Origin: JBMYYR01 sp049609625
Lineage (GTDB): Bacteria; Bacteroidota; Bacteroidia; Flavobacteriales; CAJXXR01
Assembly: GCA_049609625.1 (NCBI GenBank)
Contig: JBMYYR010000002.1
Location: 1-64,000, forward strand
Length of the DNA: 64,000 nucleotides
Reading direction: 5' to 3'
Each line of letters begins with the position of its first letter. The stretch's first letter is position 1. The notes under the pieces are model-generated. The model was not told where the DNA came from, made no database searches, and worked only from the letters and a program-made list of their open reading frames with translations. The position numbers were made by a program, and so were the translations under genes. Shown here in pieces: positions 44,037 through 53,472 of this stretch.

Positions 44037-45128
44037 ATGATTATCAATAAAATACAACTTCAGAATTTCAAAAACTACGAACAGAAAGTTTTTGATTTTT
44101 CATCAAAAATTAATTGTTTTGTTGGCGAAAATGGCATCGGGAAAACCAATATTCTGGAAGCTATTCATTATTTAGCGTTTAGCAAAGGTTTTGCGCACAG
44201 TTTGGATAAACATAATATTCAATTCGAGAAAGATTTTTTTATTATTGAAGCTATGTTGTCTGATAATCAGGATCAACATCAGCTTAGCTGCATTGTTCAG
44301 AAAGGGAAAAAAAAGCGTTTCAAAAAGAATGAATCCGAGTATAAAAAAATAGCAGATTACATCGGATTTTTGTCTTTGGTAATGATTTCGCCTTACGATC
44401 GGGATTTGATTGTGGAAGGTGCAGAATCTCGTAGACGATTGACAGACAGTATTATATCTCAGGTTGATAAAGTGTATTTGGAAGATTTGATGACTTACAA
44501 TCGAACTTTGCAACAGCGTAATGCTTTGCTCAAATATTTTGCAAAAAATGCTTGTTTTGATGCCACTCAACTTGAAGTTTACGACAGGCAATTAGATGCT
44601 TTAGGTTCTTCGATTCATCAAAAACGAAAGGCTTTTGTGGAGCTTCTTAGACCTCTGATTCAGGCGCATTACAGCAAAATTTCAAAACAAAAAGAAGAGG
44701 TTGATATTCATTATCAAAGTCAACTTTCTGATCACTCTTTTTTCGAGCTCTTAAACCAAAATCAAGCTAAAGATCGACTGATTCAACACACCAGTGTCGG
44801 AATACATCGTGATGATATTCAGTTTCTTATAGAAGGAAACTCCATAAAACGTTTTGGCTCTCAGGGTCAGCAAAAAAGTATGTTGATTGCTCTAAAACTC
44901 GCTCAATACGACTATTTGAAATCCAAAAAAGACAGCAAACCCATCATTTTGCTCGATGATGTGTTTGATAAGCTTGATAGTCAGCGTGTTCAGTCGATTG
45001 TAGACTTGGTAAACAGCGATTATTTTGGGCAAGTTTTCATTACAGACACGCATAAAGAGCGGATTGAGCAACTTTTGGAACAGTTGGAAGGCGAGCGTTC
45101 TATTTTTGAACTCAAACCAGAGTCTTAA
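44037..45128 (+). CDS. recF: DNA replication and repair protein RecF
   Basis: RecF helps load RecA at single-strand gaps. The SMC-like ATPase has Walker A GENGIGKT (30-37), the signature FGSQGQQKSMLIALKLAQ and Walker B PIILLDDVFDKLD. It opens with the usual MIINKIQLQNFKNYEQ. Its 363 aa is the standard length. The gene starts with no gap after the M61 peptidase, so it is co-expressed with the carboxylase-to-peptidase run rather than with dnaN, which is not in this window. Confidence 0.95.
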   Translation: MIINKIQLQNFKNYEQKVFDFSSKINCFVGENGIGKTNILEAIHYLAFSKGFAHSLDKHNIQFEKDFFIIEAMLSDNQDQHQLSCIVQKGKKKRFKKNESEYKKIADYIGFLSLVMISPYDRDLIVEGAESRRRLTDSIISQVDKVYLEDLMTYNRTLQQRNALLKYFAKNACFDATQLEVYDRQLDALGSSIHQKRKAFVELLRPLIQAHYSKISKQKEEVDIHYQSQLSDHSFFELLNQNQAKDRLIQHTSVGIHRDDIQFLIEGNSIKRFGSQGQQKSMLIALKLAQYDYLKSKKDSKPIILLDDVFDKLDSQRVQSIVDLVNSDYFGQVFITDTHKERIEQLLEQLEGERSIFELKPES

Positions 45129-45190
45129 AAAAAATCAGAAAAAGCTCATTTTCAAGACCAAAAACTAAACGAAAATCCAATTTTGAAGCT

Positions 45191-45198
45191 TATATTTG
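45191..45198 (+). promoter_or_regulatory. putative -7 element of the sugar kinase gene
   Basis: TATATTTG matches TAnnTTTG 19 bp before the kinase ATG. No TTG is found at the proper distance. It marks a likely new transcription unit after recF. Confidence 0.38.
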
Positions 45199-45217
45199 CA
45201 AAAAAAATTTCAATTCT

Positions 45218-46144
45218 ATGAATTTATTAGTCGTAGGTTCGGTAGCCTTTGATGCCATCGAAAGTCCATTAGGAAAAACAGATAAAATTTTGGGTGGAGC
45301 GGGAACGTATATCGCTTTAGCGGCCTCAAATTTTGTAAAAGATACAGGCGTAGTTTCAGTTGTTGGAGAAGATTTTCCTGCCGAACATTTAGATCTTTTG
45401 AAAGCACACAGCTGTGATTTGGAAGGTTTACAAATCAAAAAAGGAGAAAAAACCTTCTTTTGGAGCGGACGTTATCATCAAAACATGAACCAACGCGACA
45501 CCTTGATTACAGAATTGAATGTGTTGGAGCATTTTGATCCGATCATCCCAGAACAGTATAAAAATCCTGAGTATTTGATGCTCGGAAACTTGTCTCCACA
45601 AGTTCAAAGTTTGGTAATTGATCGATTGGAATCGAGACCAAAATTGATTGTGATGGACACGATGAATTTTTGGATGGACATTGCTATGGATGATTTGAAA
45701 TCGACCATCAGTAAAGTAGATGTTTTGACCATAAACGACGAAGAAGCTCGACAATTATCTGGCGAATGGAGTTTGGTGAAAGCAGCAAAAGCCATTTTAA
45801 AAATGGGTCCTAAATATCTGATTATCAAAAAAGGAGAGCATGGCGCTTTGCTATTTGATCAGAATTTGAATATGTTTTTCTGTCCAGCCATGTTGCTCGA
45901 AGAAGTTTTTGACCCAACCGGAGCTGGAGATACGTTTGCGGGTGGATTTATCGCACATATTGCCAAAACCAAAGATATTTCTTTCGCCAATATGAAAAAA
46001 GCGATTGTTTATGGCTCGGCTTTAGCTTCATTGACGGTAGAAAAATTTGGAACTAAACAATTAGAAAACCTTAGTAAATCTGATCTCAACGCACGTATTC
46101 AGGCATTCAAAAACCTGATTGAAGTTGATGTAGATTTATTGTAA
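45218..46144 (+). CDS. PfkB-family carbohydrate/nucleoside kinase
   Basis: PfkB (ribokinase-like) enzymes phosphorylate sugars or nucleosides. The second signature DPTGAGDTFAGGF with the catalytic Asp is clear in the C-terminal third, and GGAGTYIALAASNF near the N-terminus is the substrate-lid region. The 308-aa length fits. The substrate cannot be deduced. Proteins of this Bacteroidetes group are often annotated as sugar kinases of unknown specificity. It stands alone between recF and a small lipoprotein gene. Confidence 0.88.
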   Translation: MNLLVVGSVAFDAIESPLGKTDKILGGAGTYIALAASNFVKDTGVVSVVGEDFPAEHLDLLKAHSCDLEGLQIKKGEKTFFWSGRYHQNMNQRDTLITELNVLEHFDPIIPEQYKNPEYLMLGNLSPQVQSLVIDRLESRPKLIVMDTMNFWMDIAMDDLKSTISKVDVLTINDEEARQLSGEWSLVKAAKAILKMGPKYLIIKKGEHGALLFDQNLNMFFCPAMLLEEVFDPTGAGDTFAGGFIAHIAKTKDISFANMKKAIVYGSALASLTVEKFGTKQLENLSKSDLNARIQAFKNLIEVDVDLL

Positions 46145-46221
46145 AATCAATCATTTTATATCGAGAAATCATCGTATTTCTTTTGAAATATGAATTGTAA
46201 CCAGTATAAAAACAATTACTT

Positions 46222-46686
46222 ATGAGAAAAATTATTTTAGGACTAGTTCTAATATTGTGTGCCGCTTGTACTGACGCCATCAAAGATCCGGAGTTCAAAA
46301 ACGCTGATAATATCCGCATATTATCAATTAATAAATCCGACGTTAGAATTGCTACAGATTTGCATTTTTTCAACTCAAATCCGATTGGTGGAACGATTTC
46401 CAAAATAGATTTAGATGTGTTTGTTGATGAAATAAAAGTGGCTAAAGTAAACTCAAAACAGTTCGACTTTACAGGCGAATCCGATTTTACGACAACCATC
46501 ACAACCAAAGTTCCACATAAAGAATTATATGGCTCAAATGCAAAGCAATTGCTAGGCTCGCTAATCAATTCAGCGCTCAACAAAAAAGCAAGAGTTGCTT
46601 ACAAAGGTCAAATTACTTTTGCTTTTGGCGATTTTGAGTATGCTTATGATTTGGACGAAGCCTTGGATTTAGATTTGAAAAAATAA
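46222..46686 (+). CDS. LEA14-like (type 2 LEA/WHy) lipoprotein
   Basis: The signal peptide has a lipobox LCAAC (Cys16). The mature 138 residues show the LEA type 2 (WHy) fold pattern: DLHFFNSNPIGGTISKIDLDV with the Asn-Pro pair and the FTTTITTKVP strand. The family is linked to desiccation or stress protection in plants, but its role in bacteria is unclear. It is probably anchored to the periplasmic face of a membrane. It is followed 15 bp later by the RNase Z gene. Confidence 0.8.
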   Translation: MRKIILGLVLILCAACTDAIKDPEFKNADNIRILSINKSDVRIATDLHFFNSNPIGGTISKIDLDVFVDEIKVAKVNSKQFDFTGESDFTTTITTKVPHKELYGSNAKQLLGSLINSALNKKARVAYKGQITFAFGDFEYAYDLDEALDLDLKK

Positions 46687-46701
46687 GAGAACATTGCAAG
46701 T

Positions 46702-47613
46702 ATGGAGTTTGAATTGACCATTTTGGGAAGTAGTTCGGCGAGTCCGACAAAATACAGAAATCCCACGGCTCAACTTTTAAATTTCAGAAACACACATTTT
46801 CTCATCGATTGTGGAGAAGGAACTCAGAAGCAATTGAAAATCAATGGATTTAATCATTTTAATATTACTAAAATTTTTATTTCCCACTTGCATGGCGACC
46901 ATTATTTAGGACTTTTTGGGCTTCTATCTTCCATGAGTTTAAATGGCCGAGAAAAGCCTTTAGATTTGTATGCGCCAGCAGAATTGCAAGAATTATTGGC
47001 TTTACAAAGTAAAATATCAAAAGTCTATTGGTCTTTCGAGCTTCGTTTTCATCCGACTCAAAACAAGACTTCTGAGCTCATTTTTGAAGATCATCGCATT
47101 GAGATTTTCAGTATACCATTAAAGCATCGTGTACCAACAACGGGATTTGTTTTCAAAGAAAAACCATTACTTAGAAAATTGAATCCCAAAATGTTACGCG
47201 ATTATGATATTCCGAATTACGTTCGAGCGAGTATCAAAAAAGGAGCTGATTTTACAACCGAAGATGGGCATTTGTTGACTAACAAACAGTTGACTTTAGA
47301 CCCAGAAGCCTCACGTTCTTATGCCTATTGTTCTGATACAAAATATACTGAATCTATTTTAGAGGACATAAAAGGCGTTGATCTATTGTATCACGAAGCT
47401 ACTTTTTTAGATCAATTAGCTGATAGAGCTAAAACAACAGGACATTCCACGGCCAAACAAGCTGGAGAAATTGCTAAATTAGCAGCTGTAAAACAGTTAG
47501 TTATAGGTCATTTCTCATCAAGATACCGAGATTTGAATCCTTTATTAGATGAAGCTAAAACTGAGTTTCCAAACACGGTTTTGGCGATCGAAAATACTAC
47601 AATTAGTCTATAG
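46702..47613 (+). CDS. rnz: ribonuclease Z
   Basis: RNase Z trims the 3' trailers of tRNA precursors that lack an encoded CCA. The metallo-beta-lactamase zinc motif is HLHGDH (62-67). The later SDTKYTE, DLLYHEATF and GHSTAKQAGEIA blocks and IGHFSSRY near the end supply the other ligands. The length of 303 aa is that of the bacterial short form. The start ATG gives the canonical FELTILGSSSASP opening. Confidence 0.95.
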   Translation: MEFELTILGSSSASPTKYRNPTAQLLNFRNTHFLIDCGEGTQKQLKINGFNHFNITKIFISHLHGDHYLGLFGLLSSMSLNGREKPLDLYAPAELQELLALQSKISKVYWSFELRFHPTQNKTSELIFEDHRIEIFSIPLKHRVPTTGFVFKEKPLLRKLNPKMLRDYDIPNYVRASIKKGADFTTEDGHLLTNKQLTLDPEASRSYAYCSDTKYTESILEDIKGVDLLYHEATFLDQLADRAKTTGHSTAKQAGEIAKLAAVKQLVIGHFSSRYRDLNPLLDEAKTEFPNTVLAIENTTISL

Positions 47614-47716
47614 TTTCTAATATTATTCTGATTGGAAAGTAATATTTAGTCTAAAATTGAATACTAAATTAAGGTGTAAATCAAATAGAATAACCAAGTC
47701 AATTTATCCAAACAAC

Positions 47717-48778
47717 ATGAAGTTCAAAATCCATCAGCTAATATTTATTTTATTGATTTTCAGTACTTTAATGAGTTGCGAAAAAGAGAACTCAAAGCGT
47801 AAGAAATCCTTGCGTTGGAGTTTGAAGATGCAGCAAACAGAAGTAAAAGAAACAACGGACGTCAGGGTCATGCTAAATTTGTTTGGTGCAGAAGTTGAAG
47901 ACCTAAAACTATTGGTCGACAAAAAAGAAATGGCATTCGAAAAAGCAGAACAAATACTTTCATTTTCTAGTTCAAATTTGGCTTTAGGTGCTCATAAACT
48001 TGAAGTTTTTGTTACTTCTTCTGGTAAAACCTACAAAAAACACACAAAATTTCTTTTGCTTTCTGCCCAAGCTCCAGAAATGTATACTTATCAGATCTTA
48101 AAAACCTATCCTCATAATCCAAAATCATTCACACAAGGGCTTGAATTTGAGGGAGATAAACTATATGAAGGCACAGGGCGTCATGGCGAATCTAAGCTTA
48201 TGCAGGTGGATTTAGAAACTGGAAAAACACTCAAATCTGTTGATCTTCCACAACATGTTTTTGGAGAAGGCATTTCAATTTTAAATAATCAAATTTATCA
48301 ATTGTCTTGGCAAGCTAGAACAGCTTATCTTTATGATTTAGAGTCTTTTGAGACTAAAAATACCTTTACTTACGGACAAAGTAGAGAGGGTTGGGGTTTG
48401 TGTAATGATGGTCAATTTTTATATAAAAGCGATGGTACAAGTCGAATTTATAAATTGAATGCCGAAACGTTTACTGAAATCTCTTCGTTTGAGATTGTTT
48501 CTGATCAATATATCTATCAATTAATCAATGAGTTGGAGTGGATTGACGGAAAGATTTATGCCAATGTTTATGGTTTGAAACAAATTCTGATTATTGAACC
48601 AAATTCAGGACGAGTAGAAGGCATTATTGATTTAAAAACATTGAACACAGCCACAGATTTTAATACCGAGCAAGAAGATGTTCTCAATGGAATTGCTTAT
48701 CAAGGCGTTGAAAATGAGATTTTTGTAACAGGAAAGCTCTGGGATAAACTCTATAAAATAAAGCTTATAAAGAACTAA
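47717..48778 (+). CDS. glutaminyl-peptide cyclotransferase (plant-type beta-propeller), lipoprotein
   Basis: The enzyme converts an N-terminal glutamine into pyroglutamate. A lipobox LMSC (Cys21) anchors it in the membrane. A short N-terminal domain leads to a five-bladed propeller with the family blocks PHNPKSFTQGLEFEGDKLYEGTGRHG (written here as positions about 125-150), YQLSWQARTAYLYD and EGWGLCNDGQFLYKSDG. I chose the ATG at 47717, since the in-frame ATG 60 bp upstream would put a polar extension before the signal peptide. Many secreted proteins in this window have Gln at +1, giving it likely substrates. Confidence 0.87.
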   Translation: MKFKIHQLIFILLIFSTLMSCEKENSKRKKSLRWSLKMQQTEVKETTDVRVMLNLFGAEVEDLKLLVDKKEMAFEKAEQILSFSSSNLALGAHKLEVFVTSSGKTYKKHTKFLLLSAQAPEMYTYQILKTYPHNPKSFTQGLEFEGDKLYEGTGRHGESKLMQVDLETGKTLKSVDLPQHVFGEGISILNNQIYQLSWQARTAYLYDLESFETKNTFTYGQSREGWGLCNDGQFLYKSDGTSRIYKLNAETFTEISSFEIVSDQYIYQLINELEWIDGKIYANVYGLKQILIIEPNSGRVEGIIDLKTLNTATDFNTEQEDVLNGIAYQGVENEIFVTGKLWDKLYKIKLIKN

Positions 48779-48820
48779 AATTATAAGCTTTTGAACATCG
48801 GAAATCATCAAAATTTTCAG

Positions 48821-48828
48821 TAGTTTTG
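48821..48828 (+). promoter_or_regulatory. putative -7 element of the trxB operon
   Basis: TAGTTTTG matches TAnnTTTG 31 bp before the trxB ATG. The nearest TTG (48791-48793) is 27 nt away, slightly too far. The apparent TTG start of a longer trxB frame lies inside this element, which supports the downstream ATG. Confidence 0.37.
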
Positions 48829-48858
48829 GAATCGAATACTTTAAGAAAAAATATAGAT

Positions 48859-49797
48859 ATGGAAACATTAGAATGCCTCATTATTGGTTCAGGACCAGCA
48901 GGTTATACGGCAGCAATTTATGCAGCAAGAGCAGAGCTTAAACCTGTAATGTATCAAGGTTTGCAACCAGGCGGACAGCTAACAATCACGACCGAAGTTG
49001 ACAACTTCCCTGGCTACCCACAAGGAACGGACGGAACGGCGATGATGGAAGATTTGAAAGCTCAAGCCGAGCGTTTTGACACCGACGTTCGTTTTGGAAT
49101 GGTAACCAAAGTTGAATTTGCCACAGAAGCTGGGAAAAATCATAAAATTACGGTTGACGAAAGCATTGAATTAGAGGCAAAAACAGTCATTATTTCAACT
49201 GGAGCAACGGCCAAATGGCTTGGCTTAGAATCAGAAGAACGCTTAAACGGTTTTGGAGTTTCTGCCTGCGCTGTTTGTGATGGTTTCTTTTATAAAGGAC
49301 AAGATGTTGTCGTGGTTGGCGGTGGAGATACCGCTGCGGAAGAAGCGTCATACTTAGCCAAAATTTGTAAAAGTGTAACGCTTTTGGTTCGTCGAGATGA
49401 AATGCGTGCGTCTAAAGCTATGCAAAACAGAGTGATGAGTATCAGTAATTTAGAGGTTAAATTCAATCATTCTACTGTTGAGATTTTAGGTGAAAAATCT
49501 GTTGAAGCAGTTCGTGTAAAAAACACAAACTCTGGAGAAGAATATGACATTCCAGCCACTGGATTTTTTGTTGCCATTGGCCACAAACCGAACTCAGGCA
49601 TCTTCAAAGGTCAGTTAGATATGGATGATGCTGGTTATTTGATTACCACTCCGGGAACGAGTAAAACGAATTTACCGGGTGTTTTTGCAGCTGGAGATAT
49701 TCAAGATAAAATTTATCGACAAGCTATTACGGCAGCAGGTTCTGGTTGTATGGCCGCTTTGGATGCCGAACGTTATTTGGCAGAATTTGGGCATTAA
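48859..49797 (+). CDS. trxB: thioredoxin-disulfide reductase
   Basis: TrxB reduces thioredoxin with NADPH through FAD and a redox-active disulfide. It has the FAD motif GSGPAG (10-15), the active-site pair CAVC (Cys137, Cys140), the NADPH motif VVVGGGDTAAEEA and the C-terminal GVFAAGDIQDKIYRQAITAAG block. The product is 312 aa. The ATG at 48859 gives the family start METLECLIIGSG. An upstream TTG in frame overlaps the promoter and is rejected. It heads a compact run of five genes ending in recJ. Confidence 0.95.
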   Translation: METLECLIIGSGPAGYTAAIYAARAELKPVMYQGLQPGGQLTITTEVDNFPGYPQGTDGTAMMEDLKAQAERFDTDVRFGMVTKVEFATEAGKNHKITVDESIELEAKTVIISTGATAKWLGLESEERLNGFGVSACAVCDGFFYKGQDVVVVGGGDTAAEEASYLAKICKSVTLLVRRDEMRASKAMQNRVMSISNLEVKFNHSTVEILGEKSVEAVRVKNTNSGEEYDIPATGFFVAIGHKPNSGIFKGQLDMDDAGYLITTPGTSKTNLPGVFAAGDIQDKIYRQAITAAGSGCMAALDAERYLAEFGH

Positions 49798-49815
49798 TTT
49801 AGTTTTCAACGGTTT

Positions 49816-50385
49816 ATGACAAAAGAAGAACTTAGAAAAAGCCAACTCAAAGCCCGACGTTTGCTAAGTCAGACAGAAGTGAACTTGCGCTCAGAGCAGA
49901 TTTTAGCACAACTCAAAACGCTTGATATTTGGACTAAAAATTGCTTTCATACTTTTGTCCCTATCGAAAGAAATAAGGAGGTAAATACTTGGCCTTTAAT
50001 TCATTATCTAAGAGATGATTTAGTAAAAGAAGTCGTTGTGCCAAAAACAAATTTTCACGATTTTTCGATGGAAAACATCCGTTTTGATACTGGTACTGAA
50101 CTATATAAGAACAAATTTGGTATTTTTGAACCCGTTCGAGGTATCATTGTCAACGAACAAGATGTTGAAGTTGTTTTTGTACCACTTCTAGCCTTCAGTC
50201 CTGATGGTCATCGTGTTGGTTATGGCAAAGGATTTTATGATCGATTTTTGGCTAAATGCTCTAAGGATGTCATCAAAATTGGCTTGTCAATATTTGATGA
50301 ATCCTTTGATATTCAGAATATTAAATCATCGGATGTGCGACTAGATTACTGTGTTTCACCAAACAAAATTATTACCTTCAAATGA
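49816..50385 (+). CDS. 5-formyltetrahydrofolate cyclo-ligase
   Basis: The enzyme converts 5-formyl-THF to 5,10-methenyl-THF with ATP. The sequence has the N-terminal RKSQLKARRLLSQTE helix, the substrate region DTGTELYKNKFGIFEP (with the conserved G-x-x-EP) and the ATP-binding FSPDGHRVGYGKGFYDRFL. The 189 aa fit the family (MTHFS, also called FthC/YgfA). Its stop overlaps the gatC start by 4 bp (ATGA). Confidence 0.92.
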   Translation: MTKEELRKSQLKARRLLSQTEVNLRSEQILAQLKTLDIWTKNCFHTFVPIERNKEVNTWPLIHYLRDDLVKEVVVPKTNFHDFSMENIRFDTGTELYKNKFGIFEPVRGIIVNEQDVEVVFVPLLAFSPDGHRVGYGKGFYDRFLAKCSKDVIKIGLSIFDESFDIQNIKSSDVRLDYCVSPNKIITFK

Positions 50386-50672
50386 AAATAGATTTAAAAA
50401 CCATTGAGCATCTAGCACACCTATCCAAACTTGAATTTTCGGAAGACGAAAAGCAAACGATGCTTCAAGATTTTGAGAACATGTTAGGCTTCGTGAGCAA
50501 ATTAGAAGAAATTGATTTGTCGGGTGTAGAGCCAAAAATCTACGTCAATGATGAAACAAATTATTTAAGAGAAGATGTTGAAAATCAATCTATAACGAGA
50601 GAGGAAGCTCTTAAGAATGCACCTCAAAAAGACGATTATTATATCCGCGTACCTAAGGTCATAAAGCAGTAA
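50382..50672 (+). CDS. gatC: aspartyl/glutamyl-tRNA amidotransferase subunit C
   Basis: GatC stabilises the GatA amidase in the GatCAB complex, which makes Gln-tRNA and Asn-tRNA from misacylated precursors. The 96-aa protein shows the family pattern IEHLAHLSKLEFSEDEK and ends YYIRVPKVIKQ (usual FxVPKV). GatA and GatB are elsewhere. It is coupled at both ends: ATGA overlap with the cyclo-ligase and TAATG overlap with aroF. Confidence 0.93.
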   Translation: MKIDLKTIEHLAHLSKLEFSEDEKQTMLQDFENMLGFVSKLEEIDLSGVEPKIYVNDETNYLREDVENQSITREEALKNAPQKDDYYIRVPKVIKQ

Positions 50673-51751
50673 TGCTAAACATCATGTCGAAGCCAATCGT
50701 TCGAGCTCTGAAAGAAAAATCGAAAATCATTATTGCGGGGCCATGCAGCGCGGAAAATAGAAATCAAGTTTTTGAGACCGCTCAAGTGCTTAAAAAACAG
50801 AATGTTACTGCATTTCGAGCGGGCATTTGGAAACCTCGAACACGCCCCAATAGTTTTGAAGGTATTGGTTTGGCCGCTATCGATTGGATGAAAGAGGTTC
50901 AGAGTGAATTGGAACTCCCAATTTGTACTGAAGTAGCTAGTACTAAGCATGTTGAGGCTTGTTTGAACGCTGGTTTTGACGCCCTTTGGATTGGAGCTAG
51001 AACCACCGTAAATCCGTTTTTGGTTCAGGAACTTGCCGAAAGCTTGAAAGGTGTAGACATTCCGATTTTTATTAAAAACCCCATTCATGCCGAAAATGGA
51101 CTTTGGATTGGTGCTATCGAACGTTTCCAAAAAGCTGGTGTTCAGCATTTAGCAACAATCTTTCGAGGATTTTTCACGATGAATTCCGCACCTTATAGAA
51201 ATGATCCAAAATGGCGTTTAGCTCTGGAAATCAAACGTTTATTTCCTGATTTACCTATGATTTGTGATCCAAGTCATATTGCCGGAACACCAGAACTTAT
51301 TCCAGCTTTGTCGCAAACCGCTTACGATTTGAGTTTTGATGGCTTGATGATTGAAACGCATCCTCAACCTGAATTGGCTTTGAGCGATGCGCAACAACAA
51401 ATAAAACCAGAAGAGCTCAAACGCATTTTGGACAATTTGCTTGTTAAACAAAAGCAATTTGAAGCTGTTGCGCCTACTCAAGAAATGGAAAATCTTCGTC
51501 AACATATCAATACAATTGACGACCAGCTGATTGATTTTCTGGAACAACGTTTTCAATTAATCGATCAGATTGGTGCACTCAAAAAAGAACATAATGTTCA
51601 AGTTTTTCAGATTGAAAGATATCAAGAAATGCTTGATAATCAACTAAACAAATCTCATCAATATTTGAATTCATCTTTAGTTAAAGATTTGTTTGAGCTC
51701 ATTCATAAGCATTCAATAGCTTATCAGACTCAATTAAACTTAAAGCATTAG
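50672..51751 (+). CDS. bifunctional DAHP synthase / chorismate mutase
   Basis: The N-terminal about 260 residues are a type I-beta (KDO8PS-like) DAHP synthase that starts the shikimate pathway from PEP and erythrose-4-phosphate: IIIAGPCSAEN, AFRAGIWKPRTRPNSFEG, PICDPSHIAGT-like motif and DGLMIETHPQPELALSD. The C-terminal about 90 residues (RQHINTIDDQLIDFLEQRF) form an AroQ chorismate mutase, which often confers feedback control by prephenate. Length is 359 aa. The start overlaps the gatC stop; an in-frame ATG 12 bp later is also possible. Confidence 0.92.
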   Translation: MLNIMSKPIVRALKEKSKIIIAGPCSAENRNQVFETAQVLKKQNVTAFRAGIWKPRTRPNSFEGIGLAAIDWMKEVQSELELPICTEVASTKHVEACLNAGFDALWIGARTTVNPFLVQELAESLKGVDIPIFIKNPIHAENGLWIGAIERFQKAGVQHLATIFRGFFTMNSAPYRNDPKWRLALEIKRLFPDLPMICDPSHIAGTPELIPALSQTAYDLSFDGLMIETHPQPELALSDAQQQIKPEELKRILDNLLVKQKQFEAVAPTQEMENLRQHINTIDDQLIDFLEQRFQLIDQIGALKKEHNVQVFQIERYQEMLDNQLNKSHQYLNSSLVKDLFELIHKHSIAYQTQLNLKH

Positions 51752-53458
51752 ATGAAAAAATGGCTTCTTCACCAAAAACAAAATTCTGATCTCAAAACTC
51801 AATTTGAATCCGATTTGAATTTGCATCCCATTGTGGCTCAATTGCTTATCAATCGGAATTTAGAAAGTGTAGATGAAGCTAAAGCGTTTTTAAATCCAAG
51901 TTTAGATCAAATCCATGATCCGTGGTTGATGTACCAAATGCCCAAAGCGGTAGATTGCGTTTTGTCACATTTGGAACAAAACCATAAGATTATGGTTTAT
52001 GGTGATTATGACGTTGATGGAACGACCTCGGTTACGATGATGTTTCATTTTCTAAGTCAATTTTCTGATCAAATTTGCTATTATATTCCCGATCGTTATG
52101 CCGAAGGCTATGGTGTTTCTGAATTAGGAATTGAAAAAGCAAAATCGACTGATTGTCAATTAATTATAAGTTTAGATTGTGGAATAAAAGCCATCAATCA
52201 AGTCCAAAAAGCACGTGATTTTGGCATAGATTTTATTATCTGCGATCATCATCAGCCTGGGAAAGAAAAACCCAATGCAACGGCGATTCTAAATCCAAAA
52301 CAAAAAGAAGATGCCTATCCATTTAAAGAGCTTTCTGGTTGTGGTGTTGGTTTCAAACTCGTGCAAGCTATTGCCGATAGGAAATCGATTGATTTTGAGT
52401 CGATTAGTTGCTATTTAGACTTACTTGCTATTTCTATTGGGGCGGATATTGTCCCGATGGTGGGTGAAAATCGGGTCTTGGCTCATTTTGGTTTACAACT
52501 CCTGAATCGCAAGCCACGTCTAGGTTTAGCGCCATTTATTCCCAAATCGATGAGCAATACGTCGAGGGATTTCGATATTTCTGATGTGGTGTTTAAAATT
52601 GCGCCTCGAATTAATGCCGCAGGTCGGATTGATCACGCCAACAAAGCGGTTGAACTCCTTTTGGAGGAGGATGTCTTTAAGGCTGAGGCTTTTGCGGAAG
52701 AAATAGATCAGTTTAATGAGAACCGAAAAGATTTAGATCAGGACATTACCAAAGATGCTTTGAAGATGTTGGAGTCTGATGCAAATGATTGGACAACAGT
52801 ACTTTGTCATCATACATGGCACAAAGGTGTTGTCGGTATTGTGGCTTCCAGATTGATTGAGCAAGTGTATCGTCCAACCATTGTTTTGACTGAAAAAGAT
52901 GGTCTTTTGACGGGTTCGGCGCGTTCTATTCCAAATTTTAATATGTATGAGGCCTTAGAGGCTTGTTCTGAACATCTTATCCAGTTTGGAGGACACTATT
53001 TTGCGGCAGGAATGACCCTTAAAAAAGAAGATTTTGAAGCCTTTAAATCTGCTTTTGAGCTGTATGCAGAATCGAAATTGAAAGCTGAGGATTTGATAGA
53101 AAGCATTAAGATTGAATCGGCTTTGGAACTTCGCGATATTAATCAAGATTTATTTCAGCAATTACAAGCTTTAGAACCTCATGGGCCACAAAATTTACAT
53201 CCTATTTTTGGTGCAAAAGAAATTCGTAATACGCAGTGGACAAAGACTGTAGGTCAAAATTCTGAACATCTTTCTTTAGTTTTGGCAGATAAACAAGATC
53301 GACGTCAAACCAAAAGAGGTATTGCTTTTCGACAGGGAAATTTGTTTGAAAAATTGGCTTTAGCCGATCACTTTGCCATCGTCTACGTCATCAAAGAAAA
53401 TGTTTGGAAAGACACAAAAACTTTACAACTCGAAGTTCGTGATATGAAGTTTAGTTAA
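51752..53458 (+). CDS. recJ: single-stranded-DNA-specific exonuclease RecJ
   Basis: RecJ degrades single-stranded DNA 5' to 3' in recombination and repair. The DHH-family motifs are clear: VYGDYDVDGTTSV (motif I), SLDCGIKA, CDHHQPG (DHH motif), and RINAAGRIDHANKAV. The C-terminal DHHA1 part contains HKGVVGIVASRLIEQ and QFGGHYFAAGMT. Its 568 aa is standard. It begins directly after the aroF stop codon and ends the five-gene run. Confidence 0.95.
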   Translation: MKKWLLHQKQNSDLKTQFESDLNLHPIVAQLLINRNLESVDEAKAFLNPSLDQIHDPWLMYQMPKAVDCVLSHLEQNHKIMVYGDYDVDGTTSVTMMFHFLSQFSDQICYYIPDRYAEGYGVSELGIEKAKSTDCQLIISLDCGIKAINQVQKARDFGIDFIICDHHQPGKEKPNATAILNPKQKEDAYPFKELSGCGVGFKLVQAIADRKSIDFESISCYLDLLAISIGADIVPMVGENRVLAHFGLQLLNRKPRLGLAPFIPKSMSNTSRDFDISDVVFKIAPRINAAGRIDHANKAVELLLEEDVFKAEAFAEEIDQFNENRKDLDQDITKDALKMLESDANDWTTVLCHHTWHKGVVGIVASRLIEQVYRPTIVLTEKDGLLTGSARSIPNFNMYEALEACSEHLIQFGGHYFAAGMTLKKEDFEAFKSAFELYAESKLKAEDLIESIKIESALELRDINQDLFQQLQALEPHGPQNLHPIFGAKEIRNTQWTKTVGQNSEHLSLVLADKQDRRQTKRGIAFRQGNLFEKLALADHFAIVYVIKENVWKDTKTLQLEVRDMKFS

Positions 53459-53472
53459 GGAAAAACATTCAC

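Noticed and set aside
48826..48858. TTG start for trxB
   Set aside because: It overlaps the -7 element; the ATG at 48859 gives the conserved start of the family.
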